A DNA stretch of 64,000 bases, from assembly GCF_002797755.1 (NCBI RefSeq), contig NZ_PGFI01000012.1:62001-126000 (forward strand), read 5' to 3'. The notes beneath the pieces were generated by a model that was given only the letters and a program-made list of their open reading frames with translations, made no database searches and was not told the origin of the DNA. Position 1 is the stretch's first letter; each line of letters starts with the position of its first letter. The position numbers and the translations under genes were made by a program. Source of the stretch: Brevirhabdus pacifica. GTDB lineage: Bacteria; Pseudomonadota; Alphaproteobacteria; Rhodobacterales; Rhodobacteraceae. Positions 42,224 through 50,309 of the stretch are shown piece by piece.

Positions 42224-43168
42224 TCAGGCCGCGCTGGCGGTTTCGGGCCGGATCAGGGTCAGCCCCGGCTCGGCCGCCAGTTCGGCCACGTCCTTGTCGT
42301 AGAAATGGGTCAGATGCTCGCGCTCCTGGGGGGTCCAGGGATCGTAGCCGCCGTATTCCGCGCCGCGCGGGTAACGTTCCTGAAGCTCGACCCGCTGGCG
42401 CAGCGCCTCGTCGGCGCCCTGCTCGTAGATCAAGCGCAAAAGCTCGGCCACCGCCCGCCCCGAGGCGGTGGGACGCTTGTTGCCATCCTTGGGCGGCTTC
42501 AGCTTCGAGATGTCGACGTCGGGTCCGACTAGGTTCTGGAACAGGCGCGGTTCCAGCTTGCGGAAATCCTCGTGCCGCCAGACGTGGATGCGGCTATCGG
42601 GAAAGAAGGTCTGGATGGTTTTCAGCACGTTCTGCCAGCTTGGCATGTTCTCCAGCACCTGGCGCTTCATCTTCTCTTCGCTGATGAACCACTCACCCGT
42701 GACCGAGCGCAGGTATTCCACGTAAGCCGAGGCGAAGAAGTCGGCATAGTTGCGCACCGCGATATGCACCTCGGCCACCGGCAGCGGGATCTGTTCGGCG
42801 AAATTCTGGATGAGCGCCCGGCGCCAGCGGTAAAGCACGCCGCGTTTGACGCAATGGCCGCAATGGCCGGCCATGTTCTCGTCGCTGAGGATGATCCGGC
42901 TGTGGCCCGATGCGATCAGCGGGTCGAAAAACGCCTTGGAATGGGCGGCAAGCTCGGCGTCCGAGATCCGGGGCGACCAGTCCAGCCCCAGCTTTTCATA
43001 GGCGTTGACCTGACAGGGGATCGTCAGCTGTTTGCGGGTGTCGCGGTGATGCACGTAGCCCACCCCGCGCTTGGCCAGATAGCCCGAGTTTCGCCCCAGC
43101 GTCGATTGCACGTGGCTGGTGGCGGTCTTGTGAAAGCCGCCGTGAAGGATGACCTGCGGCTGGCTCAA
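42224..43168 (-). CDS. Sulfotransferase-like protein (paralogue 1)
   Basis: A 314-residue protein with the P-loop-like start of sulfotransferases: VILHGGFHKTATSHVQSTLG (residues 6-25), where HKTxT fits the PAPS 5'-phosphosulfate loop. Later blocks are SRIILSDENMAGHCG, VAEVHIAVRNYADFFASAYVEYL with the Arg expected for 3'-phosphate binding, and SRIHVWRHEDFRKLE. The same blocks occur in the divergent gene at 45604, so the two are paralogues. It probably sulfates a glycan made by its neighbours; the substrate is unknown, and true sulfotransferase activity is inferred. The start is a TTG overlapping the stop of the upstream gene (TTGA at 43165-43168), with GGGAGAGG upstream. Confidence 0.78.
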   Translation of the reverse strand: MSQPQVILHGGFHKTATSHVQSTLGRNSGYLAKRGVGYVHHRDTRKQLTIPCQVNAYEKLGLDWSPRISDAELAAHSKAFFDPLIASGHSRIILSDENMAGHCGHCVKRGVLYRWRRALIQNFAEQIPLPVAEVHIAVRNYADFFASAYVEYLRSVTGEWFISEEKMKRQVLENMPSWQNVLKTIQTFFPDSRIHVWRHEDFRKLEPRLFQNLVGPDVDISKLKPPKDGNKRPTASGRAVAELLRLIYEQGADEALRQRVELQERYPRGAEYGGYDPWTPQEREHLTHFYDKDVAELAAEPGLTLIRPETASAA

Positions 43169-45303
43169 CCCGCCTCTCCCCCTTGGGCGTCCTCGGGTCC
43201 GACCAGTGCGGTCTTGTCCACGGGGTCTTCCCCCGGCGGGTTGATGGCGACGATCTGGCTGTGGAAATCGGTCCAGCCCTCGCGTGCCTTCAGCTCGTCG
43301 ATCTTGGCCCGGTGGATGGCAACGGCCCCGTCGTGCAGGCGCTTGAGTTCCGGATCGCTCATCAGCATCTCGAACTCGGCCCGCGCCTTCGGCAGATGCG
43401 GCGCGATCGAGGTGTCCTTTTCCTGATTCAGGTTCATGTCCGCCCAGTAAAGCAGCCCCTGATCCCGATCGATATGGTTGGTCCGGCCCCGGTCACGCTT
43501 GACCAGAAAGCTGTCGGCCGAGCGCACGGCGTAATGATGCAGCCGCGCGTTGTCGTGGCTGAAATTCTTGTGGGCGGACCAGCCCTGGGTCATGTAGCCC
43601 GGTGGCATCTCCTGCCCGCCCGCGTCCTTCCAGACCAGATCGGTGCGGTCCTGATGGAACTTGGGCCGGTGCACGCTGAGGCGCAGCAGCTTGTCGTTGC
43701 GCCGCACAAGTGTCTTGAGGCCCCGGGCCTTGTATTTCTCGAAATAGACCTCGGGGGCGGCCCATTCGAACTGCTCGGTCACGAAGCCTTCGCGGTAATC
43801 CACCTGTCCGCCCGCGCCGAAGATCTTCCAGCAAAGCGAGATGGCGTCGGCATAGCCCGTGGTCTCGATCAGATCGTCAAGGGTGCCCCCCTTGGTGCGG
43901 ACGTTCAGGAACTCATCGCAATCGGCGCAGATAAGCCAGTCGGCGTCCTGGGTGAACTCGTGGTTGAACCCCCGCCGCAGGGCGACCCGCTGGGGGCTGG
44001 CGCCTTTCTTGAAACGGTTGTCCTCGTGCCGGGCGATGCCCAGTTCTTGCAACCGCTTGCCGATCAGGTCGGTGTTGTCGGTGCAGTCGTTGGTATAGAT
44101 CAGGAAATCGGTGAAACCGATCGCGCGGTTGTAGGCGATCCACTCCAGCATGAAGGGACCTTCGTTCTTCATGGTGGTCAGGATCAGCTTCTTGTCGTTG
44201 CGCACGGGCGCCGGGTGCAAGGCGGGCGCCGGGGAAGCGCCTTTCTCGGTCTTGGGGTCCTTGGACCCTTTCCCGGCCGCCTGCCTGGCTTTCGGTTTTT
44301 CCGGCGCGTCCGCGGCCTGCCCCGCGCTTTCCGCCTCGGCCTCCATGCGCCGCAGGTTGACGCGGAACGCCTGGGTTGCCCGCTCGGACATCTGGGTGCG
44401 GCCCCGGTCGTCGAAATACTTTGCCAGCCCGCCACGATACCAGCGCAGCCCCCGCCGCGCCCGGTAGATGCGGTAGAAGTCCAGGGGCGTCAGCTCCTCG
44501 AACAATGCCTTATACATCACCGGCTTCAGCCCCGAGATACGGCGCATGAACACCGCCGATTTGTGGTTCGAGAACCAGCACTTGTAGCCGATGATGTTGT
44601 CGCCCGAGAAGCGGTTGAAATGCTTCAGATCCAGATCGAAGAACGGGTCATAGAAGATATGGACCTTGCCCAGCCCGGACGTCAGCTTTGCCGCGTCTCC
44701 CAGCGGCAGGCTCCAGTCCTGGCGCCGCCCGGACCAATAGCGCGTCTCCCACGGGACCAGCTCGGTATCCAGCGTCGACTGGGGGTTGAAGGCCACCACA
44801 TGCGCCCCCGGCACCAGCGAGCCGAAGGCGATCGCCGCGTAGGCCCCCATCGAGGTGCCGGCGAACACCACCCGGTCGTAGCCGTCGAAGAACCCTTCCT
44901 CGGCCAGGCGCTGCATGCGCGCGATCAGATCCGCGTCGCGGTACCAGTCGGCCACATGGGCCATGATGCCCAGGTGCGAGATCTTCTGGTCGCGGGCGAA
45001 CTTGAAGGCCCAGGGCACCCGCTCGGCGCTGCTGTCGTTGACGTTGGCCAGATTGTCGAAGCTGACCAGCAGACGCCGGACCGGCCGGCGCACGAACATC
45101 AGCGAATGCTTGCCGCCCTTCTCGAAGAACCCTTCACCATTGCCGCCGGGCGACAGCTCGTCGAACCACAGCGGCATCGCCCCCGCCTCCTCGCCCGTCT
45201 CGCCGTCGGGATCGTCCTGCACCGAATCCTCCCGGGCGTCCCCATCCTCGGCCCCGGTCGTGCGGCCGTCGTCGAAGGCCGTCTTGGGCTCGGCACGGGT
45301 CAT
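43165..45303 (-). CDS. Alpha/beta-hydrolase-like domain fused to family 2 glycosyltransferase
   Basis: A 712-residue two-domain protein. After an acidic tail (1-45), residues 65-300 form an alpha/beta-hydrolase-like unit: RLLVSFDNLANV, then the nucleophile elbow VVFAGTSMGAYAAIAFG (Ser151) and HVVAFNPQSTLD. A Lys/Ala/Pro linker spans 301-368. From 370 a glycosyltransferase of the Glyco_tranf_2_4 type begins: LILTTMKNEGPFMLEWIAYNRAIGFTDFLIYTNDCTDNT, then the DxD in DWLICADCDEFL (Asp461, Asp463) and HRPKFHQDRTDL. ATG at 45303 with AGAGG 7 bases upstream; the frame extends to 45507, but there it runs into divergent promoter DNA. First gene of the minus-strand operon; the next gene overlaps its stop. 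Confidence 0.82.
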   Translation of the reverse strand: MTRAEPKTAFDDGRTTGAEDGDAREDSVQDDPDGETGEEAGAMPLWFDELSPGGNGEGFFEKGGKHSLMFVRRPVRRLLVSFDNLANVNDSSAERVPWAFKFARDQKISHLGIMAHVADWYRDADLIARMQRLAEEGFFDGYDRVVFAGTSMGAYAAIAFGSLVPGAHVVAFNPQSTLDTELVPWETRYWSGRRQDWSLPLGDAAKLTSGLGKVHIFYDPFFDLDLKHFNRFSGDNIIGYKCWFSNHKSAVFMRRISGLKPVMYKALFEELTPLDFYRIYRARRGLRWYRGGLAKYFDDRGRTQMSERATQAFRVNLRRMEAEAESAGQAADAPEKPKARQAAGKGSKDPKTEKGASPAPALHPAPVRNDKKLILTTMKNEGPFMLEWIAYNRAIGFTDFLIYTNDCTDNTDLIGKRLQELGIARHEDNRFKKGASPQRVALRRGFNHEFTQDADWLICADCDEFLNVRTKGGTLDDLIETTGYADAISLCWKIFGAGGQVDYREGFVTEQFEWAAPEVYFEKYKARGLKTLVRRNDKLLRLSVHRPKFHQDRTDLVWKDAGGQEMPPGYMTQGWSAHKNFSHDNARLHHYAVRSADSFLVKRDRGRTNHIDRDQGLLYWADMNLNQEKDTSIAPHLPKARAEFEMLMSDPELKRLHDGAVAIHRAKIDELKAREGWTDFHSQIVAINPPGEDPVDKTALVGPEDAQGGEAG

Positions 45304-45603
45304 GGCAATCCTCTTCACTGGTGCGGTCACGGGCGACGTGGCGGCCGCCTTGCCGGGCGGCTCTGCCAGCGGCAGGGCAACGGGCCCGGCCTGGGGCAAG
45401 ACTACCCACGCGCCGGCGCGAAAGTAAGGCATTTCGCGCGCACCCGCGCGGAAATCCGGCGCAAGGCGGGCCATAGGGCAACAATGGCGCGTTCCACCCG
45501 GGCGCAAAACTTTCTAGGCTGCACCTGCCGATAGCCGCCATGCCGGCCCGAATTCCGACCCGCCGCGCCACACCGCCTAAGCCGCCACGCCGAAGGAGAC
45601 ACC
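45304..45603. other. Divergent promoter region of the glycan-related gene cluster
   Basis: 300 bases between the hydrolase-glycosyltransferase gene and the plus-strand sulfotransferase-like gene; it must drive both units. GC-rich, with open frames but no recognised protein. I could not identify a convincing -35/-10 pair. Confidence 0.45.
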
Positions 45604-46509
45604 ATGGACCGCCCCGCCCTGCAGCTGCACATCGGCGTGCACAAGACGGCCACGACCCACCTGCAGAAAAGCCTGCGCAACAACCAGTCGCTGCTGAAGA
45701 CCGTGGGCACCCGCTTCCTGCCGCCCGGGCAATATCGCAAGACCCTGGCCCCCCTGCATGCCGCCCTGCGCGACGGCGGCCCCGAAGCGGAGCTGCGCGA
45801 CCAGGCCGCGACACTCGTCCACGGCGCGGCCCAGGGCTGCCCCCGGCTGGTGCTGAGCGACGAGAACATCGTCGGTAACCTGCCGCGTGTCGCCCGGGGT
45901 GCCCATCTCTACCCCTGGTCGCCGGGGCGCGTGGCGCGCACCTGCGCCCTTTTCGAGGGGCACGAGCTGACGCTGTTCCTGGCGATCCGCAACGTCGCGC
46001 GCTTTCTGCCCTCGGCCTACAGCGAAAGCCTCCTGCACGGCCCCTACCAGGGCTTTGCGCGCTTCGTCTCCAATACCGACCCGGCAGATCTGCGCTGGTC
46101 GACCATGATCGAGCGTCTGCTGGAGGAGCTGGGCGGCCTGCCCCTGGTCGTCTGGCGATACGAGGATTACGCCGCCCACCGCGACGACATCGCCCGCGCC
46201 GTCATCGGCGCCCCCCTGCCCGAGGGGTTCGAGTTCCTCGACCGGCGCACCCGCCCGGGCCTGACCGCCGACGCCCACGTGCTGCTGGACCGCTGGGCCG
46301 AGGACGGACGCGACTTGCGCGACGAACGGCTGATCGCCCACGCGGCCCAGATGTGCCCGCCGGGACCCGACCACGCGCCCTTTCGCCCCCTGCCCGAAGA
46401 GGTGGTCGAGGAATGCGGCCGCAACTACGCCGCCGACTGGGACCGGATCGCGGCGCTGCCCGGCGTCACCTGCCTTGGCCACAGCACGGCGGGCGGCTGG
46501 TCGCTGTAA
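45604..46509 (+). CDS. Sulfotransferase-like protein (paralogue 2)
   Basis: A 301-residue protein with the same architecture as the gene at 42224: LQLHIGVHKTATTHLQKSLR (residues 6-25) as P-loop-like element, CPRLVLSDENIVGNLPR, LTLFLAIRNVARFLPSAYSESLL and LPLVVWRYEDYAAHRDDIA. It is shorter in the C-terminal half and ends GVTCLGHSTAGGWSL. The ATG has GGAG 6-7 bases upstream. It starts the plus-strand arm of the cluster, divergent from the hydrolase-glycosyltransferase gene. As with its paralogue, PAPS-dependent sulfation is an inference from the N-terminal motif; APS-to-PAPS genes (cysDNC) are not in the window. Confidence 0.78.
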   Translation: MDRPALQLHIGVHKTATTHLQKSLRNNQSLLKTVGTRFLPPGQYRKTLAPLHAALRDGGPEAELRDQAATLVHGAAQGCPRLVLSDENIVGNLPRVARGAHLYPWSPGRVARTCALFEGHELTLFLAIRNVARFLPSAYSESLLHGPYQGFARFVSNTDPADLRWSTMIERLLEELGGLPLVVWRYEDYAAHRDDIARAVIGAPLPEGFEFLDRRTRPGLTADAHVLLDRWAEDGRDLRDERLIAHAAQMCPPGPDHAPFRPLPEEVVEECGRNYAADWDRIAALPGVTCLGHSTAGGWSL

Positions 46510-46694
46510 GGGGCGCGCCCCGGGGAATCACCCGCCCGTCGCCGCACCACGCCCCGCACGGCAGACACCTCGCATCACCGCCGACGGCCGGGTGACCCGG
46601 CCGCCCCGCACCCGAAAACGGCCACCCCCCCGTCCCCCAACTGTTTCCCATCTTTCACCACAGATTTTCCAGCTTTCTTCTTATTGCCGCCTGT

Positions 46695-46723
46695 TTGTGC
46701 CGCGAGATGGAATTAAGTATGAT
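46695..46723 (+). promoter_or_regulatory. Predicted promoter of the stand-alone hydrolase-like gene
   Basis: TTGTGC (46695-46700), 17-base spacer, TATGAT (46718-46723; 5/6 to the -10 consensus). A start near 46730 gives a leader of about 22 bases. It suggests the gene can be expressed apart from the sulfotransferase gene 240 bases upstream. Confidence 0.5.
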
Positions 46724-46751
46724 GCTGCGTGAAGGGGGCGGATAGTTTTCC

Positions 46752-47747
46752 ATGGATAAAGAACAGAGTGAGCAAGATCTTCTGAATCACTCGGGCCCGA
46801 CCCTTGAGCGATCGCTGGAACGTGCCGGGGATGAGCTTGGGTTTTTCGAGAATATCGGCCGCCGTCACATGGCGATCTTCCTCGATGCCGACACCACCCT
46901 TTCCGAGGATGACCGCGCCACCCTGCTCGTGACCTTCGTGCAGGCGGGGCCCGACGACATGGGCCTGGCCGACATCTGCCCGCTGGGTCATCACCTGCGC
47001 AAGACCGCCGGCTGGGCGCAGCTTTGCGTCGTCGCGACCGAGGAGACCTGGTTCCGCGACCCCGCCCTCTACGGCTTCTTCGACCGGCTGGTCGACGACG
47101 CCTTCTTCGAGGATTTCGACAAGGTCATCTTCATGGGCTCGCAGATGGGCGCCTATGCCGCCGCCGCCTTCTCGGTCGCGGCCCCCGGTGCCAGCGTCGT
47201 GCTGTTCAGCCCCCGAGCCACCCTCTCGCCCGACCGCGCCGGCTGGGACGGGCGCCACCGTCAGGCCCGGCGCCTCGATTTCACCACCCGCTACGGCTAC
47301 GGCCCCGCCATGTCAGAGGCGGCTGCCGAGGTCTTCGTCATCTACGACCCGCTCGAGACCGAGGACGCGATGCACGCGGCCCTCTTCGGCGCCCCCCATG
47401 TCCAGCACCTGCCGATCCGCCTTCAGGGCCCCGACACCGCCGAAGAAGTCGACACCACCGGCTTTCTGGCCGAGATGGTCGTCGCCATCGACGAGGGCAT
47501 ATTCGACCGGCTGATGTTCTACCGCTGGTTCCGCCGCCGCCGCCGGGTACGGCGCTACCTGCGTCGGCTGCTGGCCGAGTGCGAACGCCGCGAACGGCCC
47601 TACCTGACCGCCATGGCGGCGCGCGCGATGATGACCTACATCGTCGGCCAGCGCATCCGCGATGCCTACAGCCGCGCCTGCGCCCAGCTTGACGCCGAAG
47701 GCCGGCAACTGCCGCCCCAGCGCGTGAAGGTCCTGCAATCGGCCTGA
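46752..47747 (+). CDS. Alpha/beta-hydrolase-like protein with nucleophile Ser replaced by Gln
   Basis: A 331-residue protein homologous to the N-terminal half of the fusion at 43165. The aligned block is [41 protein letters not shown] against GYDRVVFAGTSMGAYAAIAF in the fusion. At the elbow G-x-S-x-G the central Ser is Gln131 here (GSQMG), so hydrolase chemistry looks lost. Later blocks are shared too: [13 protein letters not shown] and a basic [23 protein letters not shown]. No glycosyltransferase domain follows; the C-terminus is helical. Perhaps a binding or regulatory partner of the fusion enzyme; this is inference. The ATG at 46752 is preceded by GGGGGCGG about 12 bases upstream and by a predicted promoter. 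Confidence 0.75.
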   Translation: MDKEQSEQDLLNHSGPTLERSLERAGDELGFFENIGRRHMAIFLDADTTLSEDDRATLLVTFVQAGPDDMGLADICPLGHHLRKTAGWAQLCVVATEETWFRDPALYGFFDRLVDDAFFEDFDKVIFMGSQMGAYAAAAFSVAAPGASVVLFSPRATLSPDRAGWDGRHRQARRLDFTTRYGYGPAMSEAAAEVFVIYDPLETEDAMHAALFGAPHVQHLPIRLQGPDTAEEVDTTGFLAEMVVAIDEGIFDRLMFYRWFRRRRRVRRYLRRLLAECERRERPYLTAMAARAMMTYIVGQRIRDAYSRACAQLDAEGRQLPPQRVKVLQSA

Positions 47748-47790
47748 CCGCCCTGCCCGCGCCATCCGCCCGGACCAGTCCCCGCATCAC

Positions 47791-47823
47791 CTTCATTGTC
47801 GTGAAAATATCCCCGCCGGAGGC
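47791..47823 (-). repeat. Dispersed intergenic repeat, copy C
   Basis: On the minus strand GCCTCCGGCGGGGATATTTT followed by CACGACAATGAAG. Inverted relative to copy D at 49210; the two bracket pyrC. It lies in a 311-base gap that shows no gene. Confidence 0.9.
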
Positions 47824-48058
47824 TCCCCCGCCGGGGTCTACGCAGGTCCCGCCGGGGCGCGGGGACACGATCCGCAAGACACCGCATTTGCGTTTCCGGC
47901 CCCGCGCCGGCACTGGCCAAGCCCCCGCGCGATCGTGTATGTCCTCCTCTGATGCAACCAGGCCCCCTCGACCCCGGCAACGACCGGCCGGGTCCGGTCA
48001 GGCGGGTCCGAGCTTCGGGCGCCGACCGGCGGGGAACGACGACGGAGTGAGCACAGCC

Positions 48059-49102
48059 ATGCAGAGCCTGACCCTCAAGCGGCCGGATGACTGGCACCTT
48101 CACCTGCGCGACGGCGACATGCTGCGCGCGGTGCTGCCCGAAAGCGCCCGCGACTTCGCCCGCGCCATCATCATGCCCAACTTGGTGCCACCCGTTGTCA
48201 CAGGTGCCCAGGCCATGGCCTACCGCGACCGGATCCGGGCTGCCCTGCCCGAGGGGGCCGATTTCACCCCGCTGATGACCCTTTACCTCACCGAGGAGAC
48301 CGACCCCGAGGATGTCGCCCGCGCCCACGAGCAGGGGATCATCCACGCGGTCAAGCTCTACCCGGCGGGGGCCACGACCAACTCTGCCTCGGGGGTGCGG
48401 GATTTCGACAAGGTGCGCGGCGTGCTTGACCGCATGGCCGAGATCGGGCTGAACCTCTGCGTCCATGGCGAGGTCACGGCCGGCGATGTCGACATCTTCG
48501 ACCGCGAGGCGGTGTTCCTGGAAAAGGTGCTCGACCCCATCCGCAAGCGCACCCCGGGGCTGAAGGTCACGCTGGAGCATGTCACCACCCAGGACGGGGT
48601 GGATTACGTGCGCGACGGGGGCGCGGGAATCGCGGCCTCGATCACCACCCATCACCTGATCATCAACCGCAACGACCTGCTGGCGGGCGGGCTGCGCCCC
48701 CATTACTACTGCCTGCCGGTCGCCAAGCGCGAACGCCACCGGGTGGCGCTGGTCGAGGCCGCGGTCTCGGGTGACGCGCGCTTCTTTCTCGGCACCGACA
48801 GCGCGCCGCACCTCGACGAGGCCAAGCAGAGCGCCTGCGGCTGCGCCGGCGTCTTCTCGGCCACCAACACCATGGCCTGCCTGGCCCAGGTCTTCGAGGC
48901 GGCGGGCCGGCTTGACCGGCTGGAGGATTTCACCAGCCTGAACGGGCCCCACCACTATGGGCTGAAGCCGAACGAGGCGACCCTGACCCTGGAGCGCCAG
49001 GACGAGCCGGTGGTCTTCCCCGCCGGGATCGACACGGCCCAGGGCCGCGTCACGCTGTTCGATCCGGGCTTCCCGCTGCACTGGCGGGTGCGGGCGGACT
49101 GA
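48059..49102 (+). CDS. pyrC: Dihydroorotase, class II (PyrC)
   Basis: Closes carbamoyl aspartate to dihydroorotate in pyrimidine synthesis, cytosolic, with two zinc ions. The 347 residues match the E. coli-type (class II) enzyme: metal His pair in [13 protein letters not shown], the carboxylated Lys in [14 protein letters not shown] (near 103), His in LCVHGEVT and [10 protein letters not shown], and Asp in [23 protein letters not shown]. The chosen ATG at 48059 has GGAG about 11 bases upstream; an in-frame GTG four codons earlier overlaps that site and is less likely. Followed by pyrE after 226 bases, which hold repeat copy D, so co-transcription is possible but not assured. Confidence 0.96.
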   Translation: MQSLTLKRPDDWHLHLRDGDMLRAVLPESARDFARAIIMPNLVPPVVTGAQAMAYRDRIRAALPEGADFTPLMTLYLTEETDPEDVARAHEQGIIHAVKLYPAGATTNSASGVRDFDKVRGVLDRMAEIGLNLCVHGEVTAGDVDIFDREAVFLEKVLDPIRKRTPGLKVTLEHVTTQDGVDYVRDGGAGIAASITTHHLIINRNDLLAGGLRPHYYCLPVAKRERHRVALVEAAVSGDARFFLGTDSAPHLDEAKQSACGCAGVFSATNTMACLAQVFEAAGRLDRLEDFTSLNGPHHYGLKPNEATLTLERQDEPVVFPAGIDTAQGRVTLFDPGFPLHWRVRAD

Positions 49103-49209
49103 TCGGAATCGGACCTTTTGTGAGCGGGCCTGTGTCCTCAAGCCTGCGTGGTCGGGCCTGGTTGCGGCTGCGCGCCTGACCGGCTGTGTCGCGGGTTTTG
49201 GGGTGGTCA

Positions 49210-49242
49210 GCCTCCGGCGGGGATATTTTTGCGACAATGAAG
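49210..49242 (+). repeat. Dispersed intergenic repeat, copy D
   Basis: GCCTCCGGCGGGGATATTTT followed by TGCGACAATGAAG, between pyrC and pyrE. With copies A-C it defines a consensus of about 33 bases with variation mainly after the AT-rich core. Confidence 0.9.
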
Positions 49243-49311
49243 CCGGGCGGGGGTCGGGGGCGGCCGGGGTCTTTCCTTGGGACGGGGTTTGCGTCTAAAG
49301 GGGGGCGTTCA

Positions 49312-49332
49312 ATGACCGAGGCCCTTCCATGA
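49312..49332 (+). other. Possible six-codon leader ORF overlapping the pyrE start
   Basis: ATG ACC GAG GCC CTT CCA TGA encodes MTEALP. It has a strong ribosome site (AAAGGGGGG, 6 bases upstream), and its stop shares bases with the pyrE ATG (ATGA at 49329-49332). This is the geometry of translational coupling. It could also be chance, because a stop in ATGA is common. Confidence 0.4.
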
Positions 49333-50006
49333 TCCCCAGCACCCATCCCGACGCCAAGACCATCGCCCGCCTGACCGCCCGCATGCTGCTGGAGATCGAG
49401 GCCGTGCATTTCAATGCGCGCGAGCCTTTCACCTTGGCCTCGGGCCTGCCCTCGCCCACCTATATCGACTGCCGCCGGATCATCAGCTTTCCGCGGGTGC
49501 GCGCGACGCTGATGGATTTCCTGACCTGCACGGTGATGCGCGACGCGGGCTTCGAGGCCTTCGACAACATCGCGGGCGGCGAGACGGCGGGCATTCCCTT
49601 CGCCGCGCTGGTGGCCGAGCGCATGGGCCTGCCCATGAGCTATGTGCGCAAGAAGCCAAAGGGCTACGGGCGCAACGCCCGCATCGAGGGCGCGATGGCC
49701 GAGGGCGACCGGGTGCTTCTTGTCGAGGATCTGACCACCGACGGCGGATCGAAGCTGAGCTTTGTCGACGCGATCCGCGAGACCGGGGCGAGCTGTGGCC
49801 ACACGGCGGTCGTCTTCTATTACGGCATCTTCCCCGAGACCGAGAAGACGCTGGGCGATCATGGCGTAAAGCTGCATCACCTGTGCACCTGGTGGGACGT
49901 GCTGGACGCCGCGACCGAGACCGGCGCCTTCGATGCGGAGACCCTGGCCGAGGTGCGCAGCTTTCTCGATGATCCCCGCGCCTGGCAGGACGCGCGCAAG
50001 GGCTGA
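49329..50006 (+). CDS. pyrE: Orotate phosphoribosyltransferase
   Basis: Joins orotate to PRPP to give OMP in pyrimidine synthesis. The 225 residues contain [22 protein letters not shown] at the N-terminus (orotate binding), [36 protein letters not shown] with the catalytic loop basic residues, and the PRPP signature [14 protein letters not shown]. The version with RxxKxYG and the extended C-terminus is the one usual in alphaproteobacteria. The ATG has GAGG 7 bases upstream; the stronger AAAGGGGGG further up belongs to a tiny overlapping ORF. pyrC precedes it on the same strand. Confidence 0.96.
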   Translation: MIPSTHPDAKTIARLTARMLLEIEAVHFNAREPFTLASGLPSPTYIDCRRIISFPRVRATLMDFLTCTVMRDAGFEAFDNIAGGETAGIPFAALVAERMGLPMSYVRKKPKGYGRNARIEGAMAEGDRVLLVEDLTTDGGSKLSFVDAIRETGASCGHTAVVFYYGIFPETEKTLGDHGVKLHHLCTWWDVLDAATETGAFDAETLAEVRSFLDDPRAWQDARKG

Positions 50007-50309
50007 CCGGCGCCCCCAGGGGCGGGTCCCGGCGGGATGATCGGCAAGGCGGGCCTCGGTCCCCGGCAAGGGGGCAGGCCTGCCCTCGCCCGTGTTTTGC
50101 CCACAGGCTTTCCACAAGAACATACATTTTGCCCCGAGCCCCCCGGATGGCGTATCCTTGCCGCCGTGAGGATGACCGGCGCGGGTGGGGCTTTACAGCC
50201 GGCCCGCGGTGACGGAGAGACGGGCCTGATAATGTCGGACGCGCCCTGGGCGACGTCCGCGCGCCCGATGGCCGCAATGGCCGCCGGGTGAGGTGAGCGG
50301 GGACAGACA
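50007..50309. other. Intergenic region upstream of dnaB
   Basis: 303 bases with no credible gene. The middle (TTTCCACAAGAACATACATTTTG, around 50110-50132) is AT-richer and is the likely promoter region, but neither element is close to consensus. Confidence 0.45.

Noticed and set aside
45304-45507. N-terminal extension of the hydrolase-glycosyltransferase gene by 68 codons
   Set aside because: The frame is open, but it runs into the divergent promoter region, is unlike the rest of the protein, and the ATG at 45303 has a proper ribosome site.
43183-45534. 780-codon plus-strand frame
   Set aside because: Antisense to the hydrolase-glycosyltransferase fusion, whose DxD and GTSMG motifs show the real strand; the shadow protein has no family features.
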